Source of the DNA: Entomortierella parvispora
Taxonomy: Eukaryota; Mortierellomycota; Mortierellomycetes; Mortierellales; Mortierellaceae
Assembly: GCA_963573315.1 (NCBI GenBank)
Contig: OY752141.1
Location: 2,170,001-2,234,000 of the forward strand
DNA: 64,000 bases
Direction of reading: 5' to 3'
Part shown: one piece after another, positions 42,320-54,042 of the stretch
Layout: the number at the start of each line of letters is the position of its first letter
How positions within the stretch are numbered: position 1 is the stretch's first letter
Program-made: the position numbers and the translations under genes
Notes under the pieces: model-generated
The model's database searches: none
Told to the model about the DNA's origin: nothing
What the model saw: the letters and a program-made list of their open reading frames with translations, nothing else

Positions 42320-45232
42320 AGGGTGAAAGAAAGCAATCGATTCAACGCGATCGACTTTTTTTCCTTCCATGCAAAGGGGTACAGTAGTCTATTTGAACGA
42401 TGTTGCTCAAACCACACTGCAACGGAAAATAGATTGCTTGCCTTGGTACAGCGCCACCAAAACCTTGTTGTTGTCACTTAGTGTTAGCCCCCGGCAAAAG
42501 TCTGTCCCGACTGCTCCTTCGACACAACAGCGGCAAAAAAAATGAGGCCTGGGGCAAAGCAGTAAACTTTTTGCAACTCAAAAGGTGATAGTGTTTCCTG
42601 GCCTAAGTTAATGTACGAGCTCTGAACCGGTGTGTACCGGTACAGTACATGCACCCACAATAATAGTCGGAGGTTTCACTATTGGCAATTGGGGGCTAGT
42701 CTAGAGGGGGATTCGGTTTGTTCAGAAAGGGTTGATACATAAAGTCTTTAAAGTAAAAGTCTTGTGAACGCCAATATGAAAAGATTCAAAACAGCGAAAG
42801 CGCGGGGAGGTCACAGTTCAGGGGGGGGGGGGCTTTTTTTCATACACTCTTTTTTGTTTTCTACGTGTACATGTACAATTGCAATAATATTTGCGGGGAA
42901 GGAGTGTGGGGAAAGCTGAGGAAAGGAAGTGAAGGTGTACATAGGGGACAGGCTAGGGAGAATGCGGCGGCAGGGTGCAGTGAATGCATGGGTCAGAGAA
43001 CAAGGAAGGACCCGAACATGAAGTTCGCCACCAATCAAACAGGTTTTGAGTCGCGAGAAGTGCGGGGGTGGAAAGACAGAGCAAAGCAGTGGGGAGAGGG
43101 GAACGCTTAATCCAGTCTATCGGCAATAAGGCAAAGCCATCGAAGACGAGGGAAGCAGACTACTGTACTGCAGAGAGAGGAAAACACTCAAAACGCCCGG
43201 CTGGACCGGGCAAGGGAACATCCGGAGTTGCAAAAACCACGAAGTTGGGAAGTTGGGAGTGTCCGCCTGCGCTCGACTTGCCAGGCTTGGACAAAGAGGG
43301 CGAGACGACCTTCCCTCCGCAATAAGGTTGGTGCAATGAGCCATTTTTGCTGAACCTTGTGGCGGATAGGAGCACTGGGCGCGGACGACGGCAGGGCAGA
43401 GCAACCGCTTTGGCGCTGCACGCGTTTAGTGCGGGAGAGGGACACAGAATCCTCCTTATCGTCTTCCAGATCCAACTTCATTTCAGACACATGGTGCCTT
43501 ATTGGTGAGCGAGGGGAAAAACAGGCCCTCGGCGGATGTTCTCCCGTCAGAGAAGAGATGCGTCGCGATTGCGTGTGGGGAAAGAGGGCTTTTGTGGAGG
43601 GGAGCAGCTGCGCTCCTTCGACAGTCCTGGTAGCATTCTCCAAACGATGATCCGGTTGCCGGGGTTGGGAACCCGGATTGAGGCATATTCAAATCCCTGG
43701 AGAACACCTCCAATACCTTATTATAGTCTATAGCACTTTGAGTTGGTGGTCTGATGTATCTCCTTCTTGCTTCATTTCGTCAATCCCTTACACCCATCTC
43801 ATCATCCATCCTGCCCCAGAAGGGTCCATCTCCAAGGAGCAATATGAAAGATGCGAGGAGCTGATCTACCACACAAACAAACATAGCGTAAAGATCTGGA
43901 CAGGCAACAAGAACAACAATAATAACATCATCAACTGTAGTGCGAACGCTGTCAACAAAGGGGACTCTCGGGAATAGATAGACACACTCGTCGACAGGAC
44001 ATCCTGTACTCGAGAGTGGACCTTTCTTGACCAACAGTAGAAGGGAGAAGAAAATATTTCATCCGAGCGCAGACCACCGCCCTCGAAATGTGGATGCAAG
44101 CGAGGCATTTGTTATTGTTGCGCACTGCCGTTTTGACCATTCGTCAGTGTTCACAGACCAGTCATCGTGCCTTGGTCGACCCTGGGTTTGTTTCTCCAAG
44201 GGAGATTCAAATAGTTAGCCAGCAGCAGAGACATGAACGAATGAATCGACATAACAACATGAACGGCAATTGATAAAGCCACCACGAGGCACTGTGAAGT
44301 TGTCATTATTGCCCTTCTCTTCTGTTGATCGATACCATTCCCTTTCTTCTTCGGGTGGACTGTGGTACAGTAGCGAAAATAAAACGACTCTTGGAGTAGT
44401 TGTGGCAACTGTGGCTTCAGGAAGACCAAGAGACAAGGCACCCCCATTGCAACGCAGCGCCATTGAGACTGCCGATATGGTGTGTTGTGCCTGCAATTGA
44501 TCTTCGTGGTGCCTTCAACAGCCAGCGAGTTCGTTCATTCAAAACTTCAAAAGCATGCACCCGTCCAGGGTTGGTTCTCCGCAGGACCCATTCATTTTCA
44601 ACGCAATATGTTGTGTCCAGGTGGACACACTTCTCGACTAATCTCGCAGTCTGAAAGAGTGTGTCCCTTCAACTCAGTCAAGGGATCCGGTTCCATTCAG
44701 TTCAGTAAAGCGGCCCAGAGTCTTTCGTTCAATCCTAAAAGTGGGCGCGCTCACGCACTTGTATCATCCAGTCGCTCTTTTGTTGACGGGTTTTGTTGGA
44801 TGGTGGTTGGTTGGAGTCTGCTTTTGTCTGTTTTGCTCATTGTTTGTGTTGTCCAGGTGCTGTTCGCGGCCGTTTTTTTTGTTAGGTTGTGTCAACAAAC
44901 ACTCTACAACCCACTGGACAACGAATTGACGAAACGGACGCTGCTGCAGGCACCTGCACACCCCCACTACCATGGGAACAGTTTTTCCGCCCGAGGGTAG
45001 AAAAAGGACACACCACTCGACTCGACCGCCTCTTCTCTTCTTTTGTTTTCCTTTTCCCTTTTTTTTCTCTTTTTCTTCCCGTTCCTCACACCTCTCTTTC
45101 TCCCTCTCTCCCCTCCTCCATTCTCCTCCCCTTCCTCCCCTCTTTTTGGTTCCCCAGTGTCCATCCTGAGTCACTAGAGTATCTCCCCTATTGCCAGTCT
45201 GCCCACCTTTCTGAAAGGATCTAGAGCCAGCC
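42320..45232. other. 2.9 kb gene-free stretch upstream of PMA1
   Basis: No coding sequence supported; open frames up to 172 codons lack family signals. It has a G9 run (about 42823), two CACC-like GGTGTACCGGTACAG inverted motifs near 42630-42645 and a strongly pyrimidine-rich leader (45010-45170, long T and C runs) before the first PMA1 exon. It is the longest empty stretch in the window and probably a large promoter for the highly expressed proton pump. Confidence 0.4.
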
Positions 45233-48200
45233 ATGTCTGAAAAGATTGAGGAGGGTAAGCAGACAAAAGTATATTTTTTTCATCTATTGCTTAGTAGAAG
45301 AGAGAGAGAGCGAGAGAGAGAGGGAAGGCAGACGAGATAAGGAAAGGAGGCAAGACAAGGCGAGACAAGGCAAGGCAGGGCTCCGGGACAGTGAGTGGTA
45401 GCAGTAGCAGTGAAACTAATGAGCGCCCTGCAGTCCCCGGGTCCACCGACCCACAAAGACCCAAAAAAAGCTAAATCACGCTCGTCCCTGGCGGAGTCTC
45501 ATCCTGCGCCCTCTCCGCACAGATCCCGAGGATTGAATTTCCATGCCTCTCCTTTTCCCGAGGGAGACGGGATGGTGCCCTCCCCTTTTGTCTTTGGCCA
45601 TGGCATGGTTGGGATGGTTGGTCGCCTGCGTTGTTGTGAATTCACAGGTCTGACCGACTTCTCTCTATCTCTCCTTTCTCGTATGCTTTCTGCATTTCGC
45701 CCTTTTGCTTCTGGATCGTCATCTGCTTGGAACATCACCCTCCTCATTGAATAGCCAACACCCACACCAAGGGCAAGCTCGAGGTCGAAGAGGCCGAGCA
45801 TCACGAGCACAAGGACGAGATCTCTCCCGAGCTTGAGGCCCTTCTCCAGACCGATCCCAAGCACGGTCTCACCACTGCTGAGGTCGCCGAGCGTCTTGCT
45901 CGCTTCGGTCCCAACGAGTTGGCTGAGGTCAAGCGCAACCCCTTCCTCAAGTTCCTTGTCTACTTCACTGGAGCCATTGCTTACCTGATCGAAGTTGCCT
46001 GCATTATCTCTGCTGTTGTCAAGGACTGGCTTGATTTCGGTATTATCTTGGCCCTGTTGCTGGTCAATGCCTGTATTGGTTTCATTGAAGAGTCCAAGGC
46101 CGAGTCTGCCTTGGATGCCCTTCGCCAGACTCTTGCCTTGAAGACTCGCTGCTGGCGCGATGGTCACTTGGTCGAATTGGACGTTTCTGCCTTGGTTCCT
46201 GGTGATATCATTGTTCTCCGTCTCGGAGACATCGTTCCCGCCGATGGTCGTCTCTTGGGTATTGGTGCCACTGGTGAGGCCACCGAGGGCGATCTCTTGA
46301 TCGATCAGTCTGCCTTGACCGGAGAGTCCCTCCCCGTTGCCAAGAACAAGGGCAAGACGGTTTATTCTTCTTCGATCGTCAAGCAGGGTCAGCAGATGGC
46401 TGTCGTTACCAAGACTGGAGGCGACACCTTCATTGGTCGTGCCGCCAACTTGATCTCCATCACCAATGAGGAGGGTCACTTCCAGAAGATTATCAACCGC
46501 ATTGGTAACTTCCTGATCCTCATCACCGTCGTCCTCGTCCTCATTATCTTGGTTTACCAGCTCGTTCACTTCAAGGGTAAGGAGAACGGAAAGTTCTTGA
46601 ACGTTCTCGGCGAAGTTCTTGTCTTGACTGTTGCCGCCATTCCCGTCGGTCTCCCCACTGTCATGTCTGTTACCATGGCTGTTGGCGCCAAGCAGCTTGC
46701 TGCCAAGAAGGTCATTGTCAAGCGTCTCACAGCTGTCGAGGAGATGGCCTCTGTCTCTGTTCTCTGCTCCGACAAGACCGGAACCCTCACATTGAACGAG
46801 CTGACCTTTGACGAGCCCTACCTCACCAACAACTACACCTCCGATGATATCCTCCTGTACTCTTACCTCGCTGCCGAGGCTGGTGCCAACGATCCCATTG
46901 AGTTTGCAGTCCGTACCGCCGCCGAGGAACAGCTCGAGATCTTGAAGAACCGTACCCACAAGCACGAAGTTCCCGGTTACAAGGTTACCTCATTCTTGCC
47001 CTTCAACCCCTCCACCAAGTTGACCCAGGCTACCATCACCAACCTCGAGACCAACCACTCCTTCAAGGTCGCCAAGGGTGCTCCCCAGGTCATTATCCGC
47101 CTCGTTGGTGGTGATGATGATGCGGTCCGTGCTGTCAACTCTCTTGCCAAGCGTGGTCTTCGTGCCCTCGGTGTTGCCCGTACTATTGATGCCGGTCTGG
47201 AGCAGTGGGAGTTGATTGGTATGATTGCTTTGATTGATCCCCCCCGCCCTGACTCTGCCGAGACCATCCGCCGCTGTAACGATATGGGTGTTTCCGTCAA
47301 GATGATTACCGGTGATCAGTTGATCATTGCCAAGGAGGTCGCTCACCGACTCGGAATGCAGCGTGTCATGTTGGATGCTGGACACTTGGTTGATGCTGAC
47401 AAGTCCGAGGATGAGATTACCGAGCACGTCATCCGTGCCGATGGTTTCGCCCAGGTCATTCCCGAGCACAAGTATCGCGTCGTTGAGTTACTCCAGAAGC
47501 GCGGTATCCTCGTCGGTATGACTGGTGATGGTGTCAACGATGCCCCTGCTCTCAAGAAGGCCAACGTCGGTATTGCTGTCCACGGATGCACGGATGCCGC
47601 CCGCTCTGCTGCCGATATTGTCTTGCTCGCCCCCGGTTTGTCGACTATTGTCGATGGTTTGATGACCTCCCGTGCCATCTTCCAGCGCATGCGTTCCTAT
47701 GCCCTTTACCGTATCACTTCGACCGTTCACTTCTTGATGTTCTTCTTCATTGTCGTCATGGTCTATGACTGGTCCCTGCCCGCCCATTTGTTGATCTTGA
47801 TTTGCATCTTGAACGATTTGGCCACCTTGGTTATTGCTATCGATAACGCCCAGATCTCTGCCCGCCCCGACAAGTGGAGAATTGGTCAGTTGATCTCCAT
47901 GTCGATAATCCTCGGAATGTGCTTGACCGCCTTGTCCTTTGCTCACTTCTTCACCTTCTGGAAGCACTTCGGCTACGCCCCCGCACCAGCAGACGCCCCC
48001 GATTCCGAACGCAGACTCGAGTCGATCATGTACCTCCACATCTCATCTGCTCCTCACTTCGTCATCTTCTCGACCCGTTTGACCGGTTACTTCTGGGAGA
48101 ACCTGCCCTCGCCCATCTTTGCTGTTGTCATCATCGGTACCCAGATCATTGCCTTGTTGATGGTCATCTTCGGAGGCTTGACCCCCAAGGTTCCCGCCGG

Positions 48201-48498
48201 CCAGGCCATTGTCGTCCTGTTGATCTCGCTCATCTACTTCATCATTCTTGATGTCGTCAAGGTCCAGATCTTCAAGCGTTGGTCGTTCGAGTTGACTGCT
48301 GCCTTGGTCCCCACTTCGGCCCGCCGCCACAAATTGGCTGATCGCAAAGCTGCCAAGATCCAGCAGGAGCAGGTCTGGTCCGGCATCGATGCTGTTCGCA
48401 AGATTGCTGTCATGACCGCCGTTGTCTCTACCTTCCAAGAGAAGAAGCACGACGATCACCATGTCGAGCACAACGGAGACAAGGCCGAGCTCAACTAG
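45233..48498 (+). CDS. PMA1: plasma-membrane H+-ATPase (P-type, IIIA)
   Basis: Two exons: 45233-45254 (MSEKIEE plus one base) and 45755-48498, separated by a 500-nt intron; 921 residues. The acidic N-terminus leads into the actuator domain (IDQSALTGESLPV). Membrane spans include VAAIPVGLPTVMSVTMA (the PVGLP of span 4), then the phosphorylation site CSDKTGTLT (Asp at about residue 347). Nucleotide-binding KGAPQ and hinge GDGVNDAPALKKANVGIAV follow. The length and the motif set match fungal Pma1, which exports protons and builds the membrane potential used for nutrient uptake. The C-terminal regulatory tail is short and His/Glu-rich (EKKHDDHHVEHNGDKAE). Codons are strongly biased to C-ending forms compared with neighbours, a sign of high expression. 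Confidence 0.95.
45255..45754 (+). other. 500-nt leader intron of PMA1
   Basis: GTAAGC donor, ATAG acceptor. It is by far the longest confident intron here, placed after only seven codons. It contains purine-rich repeats (GAGAGAGCGAGAGAGAGAGGG at about 45302; GGCAAGACAAGGCGAGACAA at about 45350) that could be regulatory. Confidence 0.7.
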
Positions 48499-48876
48499 AA
48501 AAACAAAAGATATCTTTATCGATCGATGGTGTCTGTTTATATATCGCTTCTGCTGCTATCTCTTCGTATGTATTTAGATAATAAAACTTATCCTCATAAT
48601 AGAAACAATCGTTCAGTCGTCCTTTTCAGTTCCCAGGAATCGGAAGTCATTAGACGTCTCTACTTTGGTGCAACGCAAGGAAACTCACGGTTCCCGCGCG
48701 TAGAGCGTGGCTGCTGTTACATTATTGAAAAGTCGATCTTCAAAAAATCGAGTTCCTGAAACTGGGCCCACTTTGCATGTCACCGAGCATTTGTGAATAG
48801 TCATTCCTGAGAGGTAGGAGGAGACAAGCACTGTTATCTTATATTCTAGAAAAATGTATAGGGATGAGATTTGGCT
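48499..48876. other. intergenic between convergent PMA1 and LtrA-like gene
   Basis: 378 bp containing the 3' ends of both genes. AATAAA-like AATAAAACTT lies at about 48578. No gene seen. Confidence 0.4.
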
Positions 48877-50709
48877 CTACGATTCTTCAGTCTCCAGCGC
48901 AGGAAGCACTGCACATCGGAAATACGACTCGTAAAAACCCAGGAGCAACAGAATCATGGTCGTTGTCAACGCTGTGGCCCAAAGTGGCAAGAAGATCCCG
49001 ATGGGTGTAACACAAATCAACGCAGCCACTGTGACAAGATGAGGGATCGAAATTTTTTTACAGAACGTCCGCCTGAACAGGGCATGTCCAAAGACAAAAA
49101 GGGCCGGACCGCCAATCATGATCGCAACATAGATAATCTTATCGTGTTCCTCATGATGCGGCACCATGTAGGGATGGTCAATTGAAATGCGGTCAGCGAC
49201 CGCAGACCAGATGATACCGACGACCATGATGACGTGAAGGTAAGTATAGCCGAGTCGACCCATCTTTCCTGGATCTGAAGAGTGCTCAACGTACTCAATG
49301 GCTTCCTCGGACGCAGAGTGGAAATAGATCCACCACATAGCTGTTGCACCCACAAAGGAAACTACAAACATGCCGACGCCTGCAGGTTCGTGCAAAACTT
49401 CCTTGAATGCCTCTCCTGTAACGACAATGGACTCTCCCAATGCAATAATGATGAAAAGTGAGCAGCGTTCTAAGGCGGTAAAGGCCAAGTCATATGAGTA
49501 AAGAGGATGGCACTGACCACGTTACTATCCATTTTTTTTGGATTATCAATGGTTTACCTGCAAGATGCCCTCCATGAATATCCCAATCGACTGTGAGCGA
49601 TTTTCCTAGTCCCGGGGTATAAAATCCAGCTGCCGGGGACATATACTCAATCACAATAGCCACTGTCCAGAGCACATTCCGTGTCGTCCCTCCAATCGCG
49701 CCTCCGACCATCCAGAGAACTCCTGTGACAAAGAACCATGCCGTTATCCGGATGTAGTTCATTTGAAGTTTATGTCCATGCAGGGCCAGAACCGCCAATA
49801 CCGATCGACCGAGGTTGATCAGAACATACATGCCCGCAAAGAGCAGAGACTGGTCCGTATAAGAGTCCGATATGACTGCCGACATGACTAGGTTGACGAA
49901 CATCAAGGCCATCAATGAGATGCGAACGAGGTAGGAGTTCGGGTTGAACCAGTTGAACGTCCATGCACTGAACACCCAAGCCCACTAATCATTTATTTTT
50001 GGAGGTTACACGTCAGAGAATGAGCCTTTTTTTCTTTCTTTGTCAGCTAGATCCGTGCCCAGATCTTATTCGTACTTACCCAAACAGCCAGAGTAATGAC
50101 CAGCATTTCAAGGACAACTTGCCAAGTCAGATCGTCGACCATGGTCTCTGAGATAGAGCTGACTAGAAAACAACAAGTCAAAAAATGAAATAAGCGTTCC
50201 ACTCAGAAACAAGTGACAATAACAGAGCCATCCCTTCGCTAAAGAAGCTTACTGGCATAGACAAAGACAAGGTCGAAAAACAGCTCAATGTTGGTCACCT
50301 TGGCATCAGCGCCCTGCTCCCGTTTCCTCAGCAGTTTGGCGTGCAGCCTCACTTTACTACCGATGCCACCATTTTCTGCTGATCCAGAAAGAGTATTGGA
50401 GGTCGAAAGGGTGTTTCCAAAGCCGTTTCCAAAGCCGTTTCCATTATTATCATCGTTATTGTTGTTGTTGGTTCGGTTGGTAAAGAAGGTATCGTCGGTC
50501 TGTTTTCGTTGGATCGCGCTTTTGCCAAAAGGACTGTCGTTATTGCTTTTAGATAGGTTCTTGGTATTTACAGGCGCTGTATCGTTCTCATAAACGTCTC
50601 TGGACAGCACACCGTCGTCATACGAGTTGTTGTTGCTCCTGCCAAAGTCATCGTTGTTGCTGGTGTTGTTGTCCGTCCCCTGGGACTCGATATCCCGCGA
50701 CTTGAACAT
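48877..50709 (-). CDS. LtrA-like multi-pass membrane protein, copy A
   Basis: Four exons: 50709-50253, 50162-50080, 49984-49558 and 49469-48877, in phase, 519 residues. The first about 140 residues are Asn/Asp/Ser-rich and disordered. Then comes the hallmark of the low-temperature requirement A family (PF06772): VTNIELFFDLVFVYA. About nine to ten hydrophobic spans follow, with conserved ISETMVDDLTW, SYTDQSLLFAGMYV and ERCSLFIIIALGESIVVTGEAF. Family members are known from bacteria (listerial LtrA, cold growth) and many fungi, but no biochemical activity is firmly established. It is a tandem paralogue of the next gene, with exons 2 and 3 of identical length (83 and 427 nt). Confidence 0.82.
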
Positions 50710-51054
50710 CTATCCACTTCTTGGTAAAGGGTCGATATGCAGAGAGACCGGGAGACAGGGGGAGAAATAAAGAGGATACAATAGCTGCAGGTGGTGGTGG
50801 TGGGGGGAGGGACAAAGGAGGGAGGACGAAAGATGCTCAGAAAGGAGGGACGGAAAAGAGACAAACAAACAAACCGTCGCCGTGTGGAAACACGATGTCA
50901 AATTCAAAAAAAAAAAAAGCTCATCAGCCACCAGAGGGTCACACGGGACTGAGACAGCGTCAATGCGGGGTCTCTGTCCCGCAGTCATTTGGTGGCGCAC
51001 AGCCACTGATACACTCTGCCTCTCGGGTTGCTTGCATTCTTTTATTGTGCACAG
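50710..51054. promoter_or_regulatory. intergenic between the two LtrA-like genes
   Basis: 345 bp. It holds the promoter of copy A (minus direction) and the 3' end of copy B. GT-rich GGTGGTGGTGGTGGGG lies near 50792 and an A12 run near 50908. No gene seen. Confidence 0.4.
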
Positions 51055-52744
51055 CTATGGCTCAGCAAGATGGGGGACCAGTGCAGGAAGAATGACACAG
51101 CTAAAGTAGGCCTCGTAGAACGCCAACGACATTAGGATCAGGGTCGTCGTCACCGCCGTGGCCCATAGTGGCAAGAAGATGCCAATTGGTGTTGCACAAA
51201 TCAGGACGGCTGTGGTGATCAGATGGGGGATTGAGAACCTGGGGCGGAAAGTCCTTCGAAACATTGCATGGCCGAAAACAAAAAGAGCTGGGCCTCCAAT
51301 CATGATGGCCACATAGATCATTTTTTCTTGTTCATGGTGCGGGATCACATAAGGTTGCCCGATCGAGATGCGGTCAGCAACTGCAGACCAGATAATTCCA
51401 ATGACCATGATGACGTGCAGGTAAGTATAGCCGAGCCGCCCCATCTTTCCTGGATCCTCAGAGCGTTCGACATACTCTGTGGCCTCTGTAGATGCAGTGT
51501 GGAAATAAATCCACCACATGGCTGCGGCGCCGAGGAAAGAGATGATGAACATGCTGACTCCCGCTGGCTGGTGCAAGACCTCCTTGAACGCTTCTCCAGT
51601 CACAACGATCGATTCCCCCAATGCAATGATGACGAAAAGCGAGCAACGTTCTAAGCATCAGGAAAACAACAGAAATACAGAGTAAGCGCCAACTCGATAT
51701 ATATAAGCAACATGCAACGGTCTACCTGCAAGATGTCCTCCATGGATCGTCCAGTCTGTCGTGACAGCTCTACTCAGACCTGGCACGTAGTTGCCGACCA
51801 TCACAGAGCAATACTCCACCACGATAGCGACCGTCCAAAGAACATTTCTTGTCATGCCTCCAATGGCACCGCCGACCAGCCACATTGCGCCCGTACAAGT
51901 AAGCCAGATTGATAGTCGAAGATAGACCAACATGAGATTATGGCCACGCAGGACAAATGTGGCCCAGAGAGAGCGCCCCAATTGAATCAGAACGTACATC
52001 CCTGCAAAGACGAGTGATTTGTCGGTATACGACTCCGGGATGACTGCTGACATGACCAAACTAATAAGCATGGATCCCATCAGGAAAATTCGGACTTCGT
52101 ACGAGTCCGGGTTCAGATAGTTATAAGTCCAGGCACTGAAGACCCATGACCACTATGGGGATCCACAAGGCGGGATAACTAATCAGTGAGTCCGACGGAT
52201 GCAAACGCCAAAAGCTGCTTTAGTTGGCTATAGCTGTCCCTTACCCAAACAGCCAGGGTCACTATCAACATCTCCAAAACAACTTTCCAGGTCAAGTCGT
52301 CAACCATAGTTTCCGAGATGGCGCTAACTTCAAAGTGCAAAAAGGAAGAATTAGCTCTATCCCGCATCACAAACCCTGTTTTCATTCCTTTGCTGACATA
52401 CTTGCATAAACAAAGACCAAGTCAAAAAAAAGCTCAATGTTGGTGACCCTTGTCTGATCCCGCGTTCTAAGCAATTTTTCGTATAGCTTTTGCTTCGCAT
52501 CTCCACTTTCAACGGCCCCAATTGGATCTGAGAGAGTGTTGCTCTCTGACAATCCATTGTTGTTGCTGCTGCTTTCCATGCCAATACGAGTACTAAAGTC
52601 ATCTCCGTTTGTTAATAGGGTATCTTTTCGCCGAATGGTATATTTGTCATCACAGAGGTTGTTGTTGAGGATGTTGTTGTTTGGGTCATGCTCGGAAACA
52701 TCAAGGCCCAGTATATCTATGCAGGTGTCGTTGTTGTCACTCAT
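51055..52744 (-). CDS. LtrA-like multi-pass membrane protein, copy B
   Basis: Four exons: 52744-52402, 52327-52245, 52152-51726 and 51650-51055, in phase, 482 residues. The N-terminus is again Asn/Ser-rich but quite different in sequence from copy A. It is followed by VTNIELFFDLVFVYA and the same order of spans. Conserved blocks shared with copy A include ISETMVDDLTW, SYTDKSLVFAGMYV, GGAIGGMTRNVLWTVAI, ERCSLFVIIALGESIVVTGE and RTFRPRFSIPHL. Exons 2 and 3 have the same lengths as in copy A (83 and 427 nt) and introns sit at the same positions, so the pair arose by local tandem duplication. The ATG at 52783 would add 13 residues. The role is unknown. Confidence 0.82.
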
Positions 52745-53675
52745 GGTAATCGTGTTAGGGTGCGTCAAGGCGTGGGGAAACAAGGAGAGGAGAGATGAGA
52801 GAAAAATCGCAAGGTCTCAAAGACGACGGTTGGGAATCTAAGCCACGTGTTAAAGAAGGCCAACCTTGCCACGTGCCGACTCCAGGAGGAGGGCAGAAGA
52901 AGGGCACATAGTCTTTGGAGTCCACCCAGCTGAACGACCAGGGTGATTCAGAGGTCCATGGAAGGAAGAATTTCCATTGCAAAAGAGTCCTTAGCTTTGA
53001 TTCAAGCATTCAACGGTATCTCGCGAGAACGTCCCTTTTAGGTTGCGGACCTCCCTTCAATGCAGGAACCATTATAGATCCGAGGAAAAAAACAGGTCCA
53101 AGAGAAATAGCAGAACGCGATTCCGGCAACCCTGAAGAAAAGGCTCGGTTAACAGTTTCTGGTGTGTCTCTTCCTCCTTGTAGTTTTACCGGCGTAAACC
53201 TCAAAAGTCCATCTAATATGATCTTCGATACCAGAAATCAGAGCAAGGACCAATCTGTAAAAAGGGGATGCGGGGACTCCTTGGTTGTAAACCACAACAC
53301 GGGGGTCATCAGCCCTTAGAGATGGTCCCCGTCTTGACTGTGGACTCAGAAAAACAAAAAAGAATACCAGAGGTTATTATACGAAAGAACGTCTGTTTGT
53401 AATAGAAAGGAATCCTCCCTTCCTCCTCTTCACCATCATCTTTTCAGCTCAACACTCGTCTTCAGTTCATAACAGTTCCCTCCCTCGTCTATCTTCAGGA
53501 GCCATCAGCAGGACCCGCCACAAGACCTCCACCACAGGCCGTTCCCTTTCAAGTACTTTCATGAGCACCGCCTAAAGTCAGTCCGCATTTCTAAAGTGCC
53601 ACAATATCCAGGACACTCCCGTATCAACCTCCTCACCCATATCCAGAAACAGACCTTTTGCCGTCTATTTGGAAG
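52745..53675. other. intergenic, 0.93 kb
   Basis: Promoters of the LtrA-like copy B (left) and the small secreted protein (right, CT-rich leader at about 53412-53500). A 134-codon open frame at 52915-53319 lacks protein-like features and is not called. Confidence 0.4.
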
Positions 53676-54026
53676 ATGCACCTCAAGAAAGTAATCGTAG
53701 CACTGTTGCTCTTGCTTACATTCTCACAAGTCAGCATGGCATGGTTGGCATTCGACCCTGTCGAGTACTTCATTCGGTTGCAGACGACAGCTAAACAATT
53801 GGGACAGGCAAGGGCCAACCTCACCCTTTGCGCCTGGGAAGCCCTGTCCAGAAACGAAACTGTTGATCACTGCAGACTAACACTAGACCAGGCATGCGGG
53901 ATTATCAAGCCATATCTCTTAGATGTCATAAAGATCGGCCTTGAACTTGATACAATCAGTGAGATGCTGAGGGCGGGGGGGTTTTCACAACAGATGTACC
54001 TTCCCATAAACGAATATATATTTTAG
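53676..54026 (+). CDS. small secreted protein, unknown function
   Basis: Not recognised. A single exon encodes 116 residues. The N-terminus is a clear signal peptide (MHLKKVIVALLLLLTFSQVS), with predicted cleavage after SMA. The mature part of about 93 residues is helical in character, with three Cys (LCAWEA, DHCRL, QACG) and possible N-glycosylation sites (NLT, NET). It ends NEYIF. Small size, a signal peptide and Cys content fit fungal small secreted proteins (effector-like), but an odd Cys number and no motif leave the role open. The start chosen is the ATG directly before the basic n-region. Confidence 0.6.
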   Translation: MHLKKVIVALLLLLTFSQVSMAWLAFDPVEYFIRLQTTAKQLGQARANLTLCAWEALSRNETVDHCRLTLDQACGIIKPYLLDVIKIGLELDTISEMLRAGGFSQQMYLPINEYIF

Positions 54027-54042
54027 TTTTTATTATAGACTA

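Noticed and set aside
44482..45000. 172-codon plus-strand open frame with a hydrophobic stretch
   Set aside because: It lies in the PMA1 promoter, its composition changes along the frame without domain structure, and it overlaps other random frames.
45499..46965. 488-codon minus-strand open frame
   Set aside because: Antisense of PMA1. Strong codon bias in PMA1 keeps the opposite strand open; the sequence has no family features.
47488..48039. 183-codon minus-strand open frame
   Set aside because: Another antisense shadow of PMA1 caused by its codon bias.
52915..53319. 134-codon plus-strand open frame
   Set aside because: No recognisable domain, and its start lies within the likely promoter of the LtrA copy B gene.
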